Translations under genes and position numbers: made by a program
Source of the DNA: Streptomyces sp. SN-593
Lineage (GTDB): Bacteria > Actinomycetota > Actinomycetes > Streptomycetales > Streptomycetaceae
Direction of reading: 5' to 3'
Assembly: GCF_016756395.1 (NCBI RefSeq)
Contig: NZ_AP018365.1
Coordinates: 6,576,001 to 6,640,000, forward strand
Length of the DNA: 64,000 bases
Notes under the pieces: model-generated
Databases searched by the model: none
Seen by the model: the letters and a program-made list of their open reading frames with translations, nothing else
Told to the model about the DNA's origin: nothing
Shown: piece after piece, positions 33,644 to 41,671 of the stretch
Position numbering within the stretch: the stretch's first letter is position 1
Layout of the letters: every line of letters starts with the position of its first letter

Positions 33644-35179
33644 GTGTTCATGACGATCACTGCCACCGGCAGCACCGAAGTTCCGGCCACCGACCTGGGG
33701 TTCCTGCTCCACAAGCACCCGGACAGGGCGCAGGCGTTCTCGACCGCCTACGGCCAGGCGCACGTGTTCTACCCCGAGGCCACCGCCGAGTCGACCACCG
33801 CGGCGCTGCTGCTGGAGGTGGACGCGCCGGCGCTGGTGCGGCGGGGCAAGGGGCGGGGGCGTGGCGGTGCGCCCGATGCCGCGCTCGCGCAGTATGTGAA
33901 CGACCGGCCGTACGCCGCGTCGTCGCTGCTGGCGGTGGCGTTGCGGACGGTGTTCTCCAGCGCGCTGCGCGGGGAGTGCCGGACCCACCCGGAGCGGGCG
34001 GCGGCGCCGATGCCGCTGCGGCTGGAGGTGCCGGTGCTGCCCGCGCGGGGCGGGCCGGAGCTGGTGGCGAAGCTGTTCGAGCCGCTGGGATGGCGGGTGG
34101 CCACGGAGCCCATCGCGCTCGACCCGCGGTTCCCGGAGTGGGGCGCGTCGCGGTACGTGGCACTGACGTTGGAAGGGGAGGTGCGGCTGGCCGAGGCGTT
34201 GCGGCACCTGTACGTGCTGCTGCCGGTGCTGGACGACGCCAAGCACTACTGGGTGTCGGCCGACGAGGTGGAGAAGCTGCTGAGGTTCGGCGAGGGGTGG
34301 CTGCCGCGGCACCCGGAGCAGAAGCTGATCACCAGCCGCTACCTGTCCCGGCGTTGGTCGCTGACCCGGCAGGCGATGGAGCGGCTGGAGCTGGTCCGGC
34401 TGGCCGACGCCGACGACATCGAGGTGGAGGAGATCGACAACGCGGTGGAGCCGGAGGGCCCCGAGGAGGTGGCGGAGCGGCCGGCGCCGCTCGCGGTGCG
34501 GCGCAGGGAGGCGATCCTCGGCGAGCTGCGCGCGGCCGGCGCGGCGCGGGTGCTGGACCTGGGCTGCGGGCAGGGCCAGTTGGTGGCGGCGATGCTGAAG
34601 GAGACGCGGTTCACCGAGGTAGTCGGCATGGACGTGTCGGCGCGGGCGCTGGACATCGCGGCGCGCCGGTTGCGGCTGGACCGGATGGGGGAGCGGCAGG
34701 CGGGACGGATCGCGTTGCTCCAGGGCTCGTTGGCGTACACCGACGCGCGGCTGAAGGGCTATGACGCCGCGGTGCTCAGCGAGGTGGTCGAGCACCTGGA
34801 CCCGCCCCGGCTGCCAGCGCTGGGGTACGCCGTGTTCGGGGCCGCGCGCCCGGGGACGGTGGTCGTGACGACGCCGAACGCCGAGTACAACGTGCGTTGG
34901 GAGTCGCTGCCGGCCGGGCACGTGCGGCACGCGGACCACCGATTCGAGTGGACCCGGGAGCAGTTCGGCCTCTGGGCGGCCGAGGTGGCCGCGCGGTACG
35001 GCTACCAGGTGCGGTTCGTGCCGGTCGGCCCCGACGACCCCGAGGTGGGCCCGCCCACGCAGATGGCCGTCTTCGCCCGCACCGCCGACGGTACGGCCAC
35101 GCGTGACACGGAAGCGCGTACGGCTGAGGACGAGAAGGACCGGAGCGGCGAGAGAGCAGAGAAGGAGGCCGTCGCATGA
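33644..35179 (+). CDS. hen1: 3'-terminal RNA ribose 2'-O-methyltransferase Hen1
   Basis: Methylates the 2'-OH at the 3' end of cleaved RNA before Pnkp reseals it, protecting the junction from further ribotoxin attack. The 511-residue protein has the bacterial N-terminal domain (ATDLGFLLHKHPDR, then AHVFYPEAT) and a C-terminal SAM methyltransferase with VLDLGCGQGQLV, the Hen1 metal motif EVVEHLDPPR and TPNAEYNVRW, then HRFEWTREQF. GTG start, possibly leaderless; ATG two codons on is an alternative. Its stop overlaps pnkp by 4 bases. Tail is charged and variable. Confidence 0.93.
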   Translation: MFMTITATGSTEVPATDLGFLLHKHPDRAQAFSTAYGQAHVFYPEATAESTTAALLLEVDAPALVRRGKGRGRGGAPDAALAQYVNDRPYAASSLLAVALRTVFSSALRGECRTHPERAAAPMPLRLEVPVLPARGGPELVAKLFEPLGWRVATEPIALDPRFPEWGASRYVALTLEGEVRLAEALRHLYVLLPVLDDAKHYWVSADEVEKLLRFGEGWLPRHPEQKLITSRYLSRRWSLTRQAMERLELVRLADADDIEVEEIDNAVEPEGPEEVAERPAPLAVRRREAILGELRAAGAARVLDLGCGQGQLVAAMLKETRFTEVVGMDVSARALDIAARRLRLDRMGERQAGRIALLQGSLAYTDARLKGYDAAVLSEVVEHLDPPRLPALGYAVFGAARPGTVVVTTPNAEYNVRWESLPAGHVRHADHRFEWTREQFGLWAAEVAARYGYQVRFVPVGPDDPEVGPPTQMAVFARTADGTATRDTEARTAEDEKDRSGERAEKEAVA

Positions 35180-35553
35180 CCGAGCACCGTAGGGATCTGG
35201 ACCTGGACACGGGCGCGGCCACGGGCACGAGCGCGGAACCGGGCACCGACCCGGCCACGGCGGAGCCGCAGGGCGCGCGGGCCACGGGGCCGGCACGCGA
35301 GTTGGCCGTCACCGACCTCTCGCTGGTCGTGCTGATCGGGGCGACCGGTTCGGGCAAGTCCACGTTCGCCGCACGGCACTTCCAGCCGACCGAGGTGATC
35401 TCCTCGGACTTCTGCCGCGGCCTGGTCGCCGACGACGAGAACGACCAGAGCGCGACGCGCGACGCGTTCGACGTGCTGCACTACATCGCGGGCAAGCGGC
35501 TCGCCGCCGGGCGGCGGACCGTCGTCGACTCCACTTCCCTGATGATTTTGTGA
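35176..35553 (+). pseudogene. pnkp: pnkp 5' fragment: polynucleotide kinase domain cut by a mobile element
   Basis: The first approximately 119 codons of polynucleotide kinase-phosphatase-ligase. After a 45-residue Ala/Thr/Glu-rich extension come LSLVVLIGATGSGKSTFAARHF (P-loop 55-63), EVISSDFCRGLV with the catalytic Asp, and AFDVLHYIAGKRL. At TVVDST (35534) the match ends; six foreign residues (S-L-M-I-L and stop) come from the inserted element. The continuing ATNVQ... sequence is found at 44473. The 5' kinase active site here lacks its second half, so this fragment should not be functional alone. Confidence 0.93.
35529..35541. repeat. Left end and junction core of the element
   Basis: CTCCAC (35529-35534) borders the left terminal heptamer TTCCCTG (35535-35541). 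The matching right junction reads CAGGGAA-CGCCAC, so the two hexamers flanking the element differ at one base, as in Tn554-type junctions where the left and right core sequences need not match. Confidence 0.6.
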
Positions 35554-35578
35554 GTTCAAGCCGTCAGGGAGGCGTTGG

Positions 35579-37117
35579 TTGACTGAGTGGCAAGTGGTGT
35601 GGGTACCGGATCCGGACCGATGGGGGGCCCTGCCAGTTGAGGGCTTCCTCGGGGTCCGGGACCTGCCGGCGGAGGTGGCCCGGATCGGACTACGGCCTGG
35701 CGATCCGGTGTTCGTCTCGCCGGACGGCACGGTGGACCCCGACCTTCTGGACTTCGTTCGCTCCGGCCAGTTCCGCAGCCAGGAGCGGGAGACGAAGCGG
35801 AACTACGGGACGGACATCCGTTTGCTCCTGACGTTTCTGTCGGCACGCGGGGTGCCCTGGCGCAGGGCGAGCCGGCAGGATCTCGTGGACTACCGGGACT
35901 GGCGGTGCCGAGCGGTCGGTAACCCGCAGCGTATCGGTGGGACGAAGTGGAACCGGGAGGCGGCCGCGTTCACCAAGTTGTTCCGGTGGGCGAAGGTCGA
36001 ACCGCTGCCGGTGGACGTAGGCAGGAGCGAAGACCGGGCAGCGGACTCGGTGAGCTCCAATGTGCTGTGGCTGACGCCGCGGACCTGGGGCTTGTGGTCG
36101 GACATCGGCCTTCGCGGCCACACCCTTGCCGCGGTGCCGGCAGCCGGGTGGGAGTCGAGGACGGAGCTGCGCAACACGGGCTTCGTGCAGCTGCTGCTCG
36201 GCTCCGGGCTGCGCCGTCAGGAGGGCGGGTCGCTTCTCACCTTCGAGGTGCCCACCCAGCGGCTGCGCCATGGCCGGTACTGCCACGGGCAGGTCGCTGC
36301 CGCGTTGACGAGGGCGAAGGCTGGACGGGTCTTTTACGCCGCGGTGGACGCGGTCGGGCAGGTGGAGGCGTACATCGCCTCGGAGCGCGCATGGGTGATT
36401 CGGCGGGCCCAGGAGGCGGGGCGCTACGAGCGGCTGGCGGGGCTGCGCTTGGTCACCGCGGTGACCACGGCCCGCAGGCCGGTGGTGCACTGGGTGGACC
36501 GGAGCGGGGTGTCGGGCCGGCAGGAGCTGGGCCGGCTGGGTTGGCGGGAGCGGCAGTTGCTGTTCCTCGACGGCCCTGAGGGTCCGGAGCCGGCCTGGTT
36601 GTGGCTGACGGAGCAGGGCTTGCCGATGGCGCCGGACCGCTGGAACGGCGTCTTCACGGCGGCGAACCGGCGCTGTGAGCAGGTCCTGCTCACCGCCCGG
36701 GAACGGGAGATGCGGCGGGAGTTCCGCCTGGCGGAGGTCCGCGGCCGCAGCCCGTACGCGACACCGCACGCCGCTCGTCACTCCTACGCGCTCTACATGC
36801 TGGTCGTGCTGAACACGCTGGTGGAGGCGCGGTTCGGGCTGACGAAGGCGGACCGGCGGGACTTCGCGCTGCTGTTCGGTGATCCGTGGTGGCTGGTGAA
36901 GACCCTGCTGGGTCACGCGGACGTGGAGACCACGAAGCGGCACTACCTCGCTCCCGTCGCGCACCTGGAGCTGGAGTCGATCCTGGCGGCAGCAGGTTCG
37001 GACGACGAGCGGGATCGCCCGGTGGAGGACCTGGCCGAGGTCCTCGCCAGGCTTGCGCGGGAGTCGCAGGGCATCCAGGACGTGGACGTCCTGCTGGCCG
37101 GGCGGGTGGGCGCGTGA
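35579..37117 (+). CDS. Tyrosine recombinase, first of the tandem set (TnpA-like)
   Basis: A 512-residue site-specific integrase. The N-terminal core-binding region includes ETKRNYGTDIRLLLTFL; the catalytic domain shows Arg I in LLLGSGLRRQEG, the PHAARHSYALYML box (HxxR), LLGHADVETTKRHYL with the His and the tyrosine nucleophile. TTG start 6 bases after AGGGAGG. It begins 26 bases after the truncated pnkp stop, just inside the left end, so the pnkp promoter may drive it. It overlaps the next gene by 4 bases. Confidence 0.9.
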   Translation: MTEWQVVWVPDPDRWGALPVEGFLGVRDLPAEVARIGLRPGDPVFVSPDGTVDPDLLDFVRSGQFRSQERETKRNYGTDIRLLLTFLSARGVPWRRASRQDLVDYRDWRCRAVGNPQRIGGTKWNREAAAFTKLFRWAKVEPLPVDVGRSEDRAADSVSSNVLWLTPRTWGLWSDIGLRGHTLAAVPAAGWESRTELRNTGFVQLLLGSGLRRQEGGSLLTFEVPTQRLRHGRYCHGQVAAALTRAKAGRVFYAAVDAVGQVEAYIASERAWVIRRAQEAGRYERLAGLRLVTAVTTARRPVVHWVDRSGVSGRQELGRLGWRERQLLFLDGPEGPEPAWLWLTEQGLPMAPDRWNGVFTAANRRCEQVLLTAREREMRREFRLAEVRGRSPYATPHAARHSYALYMLVVLNTLVEARFGLTKADRRDFALLFGDPWWLVKTLLGHADVETTKRHYLAPVAHLELESILAAAGSDDERDRPVEDLAEVLARLARESQGIQDVDVLLAGRVGA

Positions 37118-38826
37118 GCGGGCGGGGGCGCAAGGCGTCGCAGCCGCCGGGCGGGCACCGCGTCGCGCCGGCGCTGGCCCCGGACCAGCTGGTGGTGACG
37201 ATCGCTTACGCCGAGGGCACCCGAAGGCGGTTTGACTTCGCCGAGCTGCCGGTACCGGCGCCGATGCAGCACTCCCTGGCCCGGCTGTTTGCCGCCCGGT
37301 CGGCCAGGTGGAACAGCCACGAGACCGCACAGTCCTACTGGACGGCTCTGAACGCGTTCGCGCGTTTCATCGCGGAGCAGCCCGAAGCCGTGGAGGACCT
37401 GGACGGGCTCACGGCCGCGATCCTCAAGCGGTGGCGGATGAGGAACATCGCCACCAACGGCGGTATCAGCCTGATGCGCCACATCCGGCCGTTGCTCAAG
37501 CTGGACGACCGCCTGGCTGGCGGGCCGGCCGCCGAAGAGCTGGTTAGGCGCCTGCCCACCGCCCGGTCGACGCGGCGCTCCTACGCCGGTGACGAGCAGC
37601 AGCGGGTGCTGCTGGCCGCGCAGCGGCAGTTCCGCGGCGCTCTGCTGCGCGTGCGGGAGAACGCCGCTCTGCTGGCCGCTTGGCAGGCCGGCGACCTGGT
37701 GGAAGGCGGCAGGGACTGGCGGGTCGCGACGGCCCTGGACGAGCTCGCCCGCACCGGCTACCTCCCCACTGGCCGCGCGGGAGTGGTGCGCGGCAAAAGG
37801 CTGTTGGGAGGCACGAACTGGGAGAACACCTGGGGCCGGCTGTACCTGGACCGCTCCGAGCTCACCGCGCTCGCCGTGCTGCTGACGCACCGGTTCGGCT
37901 GGAACCTGTCCGTCTACCACCGCCTGCCGGCCCCGGCGGCGGCACCGTCGGCCGGGGCGGGCAAGGCGCCCACCTACCGCATCCAGGTGGAGAAGCGGCG
38001 CAAAGGCGGCGGCCGGTGGTTTTCTACGGAGAACGTCACCGACATCGGACCGGGCTCGCCCGGCCGACTGGTCACCGAGGCGCTGGAGGCCACCGCCTTC
38101 GCGCGCTGGCTGGCCGCCGCCCTCGTCCCGGGCACGGACCGGTTGATGGTGGCCCGCAGCCACTACCCCAGCCGGATGTACTCCGATCCGGGACGCCCAG
38201 CCCGGATCGGCCCGCTCGTGGTCGGCATCGCCGACGGCGACACGCAGTGGTGGGCGAAGACCCACGGCCTGAGCGGGGCGCTGTTCCAGCGCAGCCGCCG
38301 CACCACCGTGATCCGCGAAGGCCGGCCGCTCCAGCACGCACCGGGCACCCACGAGAGCATCTACGTGCTGCCCGATGAGCACGTCCAGCACGCCTCCCGC
38401 GACGTCTTCGCCGACGGAGCCCACGAGGCGCTCGCTCAGGCGAAGGCGGTGTTCGGCGGCCGGCTCGCAGAGAGGCCCCAGCCCGGTCACACAGCCACCG
38501 CCACCGCGGACTGCGGGGACGAGGCGTCCAGTCCGTGGCCGGACGGCGAGGGCGGCTGCGGGGCGGACTTCCTGATGTGCCTGGGCTGTCCGAACGCCCA
38601 TGTCCACCCGGGCCACCACGCCCGCCTGTCCCTCCTGCACCGGGAACTGCGAAGCCTGCGCTCCGTGCTTCCCGCGGACGCCTGGCAGGAACGCTGGAGC
38701 GAGTCCGGCAAGCGGCTGGACGACCTGCGGGACAAGGTCGGCGCCGCGGGGTGGGATGCGGCCAGCGGCCGGGCCGACACTGACGACCGCACCCTGGTGC
38801 ACCTGCTGCTGAAAGGAACGATCTGA
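37114..38826 (+). CDS. Second recombinase-set protein, divergent
   Basis: A 570-residue protein coupled by GTGA overlap to the integrase before it. The N-terminal third looks like a core-binding domain (NSHETAQSYWTALNAFARFI). The central part has LFQRSRRTTVIREGRP, which resembles the Arg-rich box of recombinases-in-trio, but I do not see a clear Arg-HxxR-Tyr set. Near the C-terminus, a Cys/His group (CGADFLMCLGCPNAHVHPGHH) could bind zinc; the third protein has a comparable Cys cluster. Probably a co-recombinase or DNA-binding partner. Confidence 0.8.
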   Translation: MSGRGRKASQPPGGHRVAPALAPDQLVVTIAYAEGTRRRFDFAELPVPAPMQHSLARLFAARSARWNSHETAQSYWTALNAFARFIAEQPEAVEDLDGLTAAILKRWRMRNIATNGGISLMRHIRPLLKLDDRLAGGPAAEELVRRLPTARSTRRSYAGDEQQRVLLAAQRQFRGALLRVRENAALLAAWQAGDLVEGGRDWRVATALDELARTGYLPTGRAGVVRGKRLLGGTNWENTWGRLYLDRSELTALAVLLTHRFGWNLSVYHRLPAPAAAPSAGAGKAPTYRIQVEKRRKGGGRWFSTENVTDIGPGSPGRLVTEALEATAFARWLAAALVPGTDRLMVARSHYPSRMYSDPGRPARIGPLVVGIADGDTQWWAKTHGLSGALFQRSRRTTVIREGRPLQHAPGTHESIYVLPDEHVQHASRDVFADGAHEALAQAKAVFGGRLAERPQPGHTATATADCGDEASSPWPDGEGGCGADFLMCLGCPNAHVHPGHHARLSLLHRELRSLRSVLPADAWQERWSESGKRLDDLRDKVGAAGWDAASGRADTDDRTLVHLLLKGTI

Positions 38827-38828
38827 CC

Positions 38829-40964
38829 GTGACCGCCACCCGGGTCGGCGCCGGAGCCGACCCCTACGTGCTGCCCATGCCCCGTCCCGACAGCCCCGTG
38901 GTGCTCGCCAAGTGGATCAGTCCCGGCAACACCCACCCGAATTCCCGCTACCAGGACCCCGTCTGGGCACTGGCCCCGCTCATCGACAATCCCGCTTCCC
39001 AGCTGTGCCGGATCTTCTGGAGGAACTGTCCGGCGCCGCTGCGGGGCCAGCTGAAGCTGATCACCTGGACGATGATCAACGGCCAGCTCAAGCCCACCTA
39101 CCTCCACGGCCGCGGAGCCCAGGCCCGTGCCCGCACGTCGGGCGGCGACATGTACGCCACCTGCAACGAGTGGATGCAGCTCGCCCGCTGGCTGCACCGC
39201 AACGGTGTCACCGACCTCGGCGCCTGCACCACCGAACGGTGGCGCTCCTTCCTCGGCGAACGCCTGGCTGGCGTCGCGCGCACCACCGCGGCGATCGTCT
39301 GCGGCCGCCTCACCGACCTGTGGGCCTTCGGCCGGCTCAGCGCGGCACCCACCGGCATCGCCCAGCCGCCCTGGGAGACCGAAAGCGTGGACGACTTCCT
39401 CCCGGCCGCCGACGGCAGCCACGCTGAGAACACCACCGAGCCCCTGGACCCACAGGTCCTCGGCCCGCTGCTGACCTGGGCGATCCGCTTCGTCGACGAC
39501 TTCGCCGACGACATCCTCACGGCCTGGGCCGAACGCAACCGCCTGACCGGCCTCGCCGCGGCCGGCAAGGCCACGACGACGACCTGGGCGGCCCTGGAGG
39601 ACCTGCTGCTGCCGATGCTCCGGGACGGGAAAGCCCTGCCCGCCAGCACGGGCAAGCACAAGGCGTCGCTGTCCCGCCAGTACGTCGCCGCCCTGACCGG
39701 CGCCAGCGTCGGCCAGATCCACCGGTTCGCCCTCAAACACGACCTGGCCACCGTCGTCCAGCAGCACCCCGGCCCCTGCCCGCTCGACGCGCCGGTCCGC
39801 GGCCGCCTCGATGGCAGGCCCTGGCGCGAGCACATGGACTTCCACGAGACCCCGGAGTTGATGCGCCACCTCGTCACCGCCGCCGCGGTGACCTGCCTCT
39901 ACCTGACCGGCATGCGACCCCAGGAGGTCCAGAACCTGCGCTCCGGCTGCTGCCCCGACCCGCGGCCCACCACCGACGGCGCACCAGGGCGCCACCTGAT
40001 CCGCAGCCACCACTTCAAGAACGTCACCGACAGCGACGGCAACCACGTCTCCGCCGGCGAAGTCCGCGCCGTCCCCTGGGTCGCGATCACCCCAGTCGTC
40101 CACGCCATCCGGGTCCTGGAGAGGATCGTGCCCGAGGCCGAGCTCCTCCTCGGCTCCGCCCACCACTTCACCCAGGACGGTGCCGGCTCGCTGAGGGCTG
40201 GCACCCTGAACCTCCGCATCAAGGACTTCGTGACCTGGATCAACCGCGAGGCCGCCGCCAAGAACCTGACCGGCCAGGCAGTGCCCGACGACCCGCACGG
40301 CCCCATCAACACCAACCGCTTCCGCCGCACCCTGGCCTGGCACATCGCCCGCCGCCCCGGCGGCCTGGTCGCCCTCGCCATCCAGTACGGCCACATGCGC
40401 ACCGTCCTGGACGCCCGCACCTCCAGCCGCTACGGCACCCGCAGCCGCGGCGGCATCCACACCGTCCTCGACGTCGAGACCGCCCTCACCGCCGCCGACA
40501 CCGCCGCACGCCTGCGCGATCAACTCGCCGCCGGCGAACGCATCTCCGGCCCCGCCACCCAGCGCGCCCTCACCGCCGCCGCCCACGTCCCCCGCTTCGA
40601 AGGCCGCATCGTGCCGCGCACCTTCGTCCCCAAGGCCCGCGCCTACCTCGCCCGCGACGGCATCGTCCTGTTCGACAACTCCGACGCCCTGCTGATCTGT
40701 GCGTTTAAACGCGACACCGCCCTGTGCGAACCCGGCCCCGGCGCCAACGCGCCCCGCCAGTACGACTGCCGCCCCGGCTGTCCCAACACCGTCCGCACCG
40801 ACACCCACGCCCAACTCCTGCGGCAGCGCGCCGAGGAACTCGACCACCTCGCCGACCGCCTGCCACCACCGGTCGCCCGCCGCCTGCGGACCAACGCCGA
40901 CCGGCTCCGCACCACCGCCGACACCCACGACTCCACCGCCCGAACCGCCGAGGCCCTGCGATGA
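38829..40964 (+). CDS. Tyrosine recombinase, third of the set (TnpB-like)
   Basis: A 711-residue recombinase. The catalytic part has Arg I in YLTGMRPQEVQNLRSG (about 360), NTNRFRRTLAWHIARRPGG (the Arg II box) and IQYGHMR with a following SSRYG that may hold the tyrosine. A C-terminal cysteine cluster (ICAFKRDTALCEPG, then YDCRPGCPNTV) resembles that of Tn554 TnpB relatives and is followed by a helical RAEELDHLADRLPP region. GTG start 2 bases after the previous stop; overlaps the TnpC-like gene by 4 bases. Confidence 0.88.
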   Translation: MTATRVGAGADPYVLPMPRPDSPVVLAKWISPGNTHPNSRYQDPVWALAPLIDNPASQLCRIFWRNCPAPLRGQLKLITWTMINGQLKPTYLHGRGAQARARTSGGDMYATCNEWMQLARWLHRNGVTDLGACTTERWRSFLGERLAGVARTTAAIVCGRLTDLWAFGRLSAAPTGIAQPPWETESVDDFLPAADGSHAENTTEPLDPQVLGPLLTWAIRFVDDFADDILTAWAERNRLTGLAAAGKATTTTWAALEDLLLPMLRDGKALPASTGKHKASLSRQYVAALTGASVGQIHRFALKHDLATVVQQHPGPCPLDAPVRGRLDGRPWREHMDFHETPELMRHLVTAAAVTCLYLTGMRPQEVQNLRSGCCPDPRPTTDGAPGRHLIRSHHFKNVTDSDGNHVSAGEVRAVPWVAITPVVHAIRVLERIVPEAELLLGSAHHFTQDGAGSLRAGTLNLRIKDFVTWINREAAAKNLTGQAVPDDPHGPINTNRFRRTLAWHIARRPGGLVALAIQYGHMRTVLDARTSSRYGTRSRGGIHTVLDVETALTAADTAARLRDQLAAGERISGPATQRALTAAAHVPRFEGRIVPRTFVPKARAYLARDGIVLFDNSDALLICAFKRDTALCEPGPGANAPRQYDCRPGCPNTVRTDTHAQLLRQRAEELDHLADRLPPPVARRLRTNADRLRTTADTHDSTARTAEALR

Positions 40965-41368
40965 ACCCGAACCACCAGGACGAGCGCACCCGCATCCGCC
41001 AGGCCATCGACCGGCTCCTTACAGGCCAGGCCACCACGTCCAACGGCAGCCTCACTGCCGCCGCCCTCGCCATCGAAGCCGGCGTCCACCGCATGGCCCT
41101 CATGAAACGGCACTCGGACCTGAAGAACCTCTTCTACGAACGGGTCCGGAACGAGACCCTCCAGATCCCTGAATCGGAGAGAGAGCTGCGGGAGACCGTC
41201 ACCCGCCAGCGGCAAACGATCAAAGGTCAGCAGGCCCAGATCGAAGAACTCCGTCAAAGGGTCACCCAGCTGACCCTCGCCGCCGCTGTTCTCACCCAAA
41301 GGCAGGACACGCCACCGGACCCGCGGCCGGTCCCTGACAACGTCATCCTTCTTCGGCCCGTCACCTGA
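40961..41368 (+). CDS. TnpC-like accessory protein (DUF6262-like)
   Basis: A 135-residue protein with an N-terminal HTH-like part (LTAAALAIEAGVHRMALMKRH) and a coiled-coil centre (ETVTRQRQTIKGQQAQIEELRQ). Size, position after the large recombinase and coiled coil match Tn554 TnpC, which sets insertion orientation and frequency. ATGA overlap with the preceding gene completes a four-gene transcription unit. Confidence 0.85.
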   Translation: MNPNHQDERTRIRQAIDRLLTGQATTSNGSLTAAALAIEAGVHRMALMKRHSDLKNLFYERVRNETLQIPESERELRETVTRQRQTIKGQQAQIEELRQRVTQLTLAAAVLTQRQDTPPDPRPVPDNVILLRPVT

Positions 41369-41372
41369 CCCC

Positions 41373-41408
41373 AGCTGTCCGGCCCCGGCGAACCCGGGCC
41401 GGACAGCT
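41373..41408 (+). terminator. Strong terminator closing the recombinase operon
   Basis: A perfect 13-bp stem, AGCTGTCCGGCCC with its complement, and a 10-base loop, directly after the TnpC-like gene. The following approximately 260 bases up to the convergent NACHT gene hold no gene I can support; they include a 13-base match (CGGATGAACTTC region, about 41557) to a stretch near the right end of the element (about 44382). Confidence 0.8.
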
Positions 41409-41671
41409 ACGCAGAGGGGTTCCTCGCCCAACATCCTTCCGGCCTGCCGCCCCTTCTCGCCCTGCACGACTTCGATGACGGGGTCGGCGTGGGGTGCGTG
41501 TCCCCGCTCCACGCCACTACTGGACGGCTTCAGGCGCAGCCACGGGTCGGCACATTCGGATGAACTTCCCGGATGGCGGGCTTTTCGGCGCCGCGCCAGG
41601 CGGGGGTGGATAGGTCTGGCGCCGCCGACGGGCACAGGATGTCGTCGCCAGACGCAGACGCCAGCCCTGAG

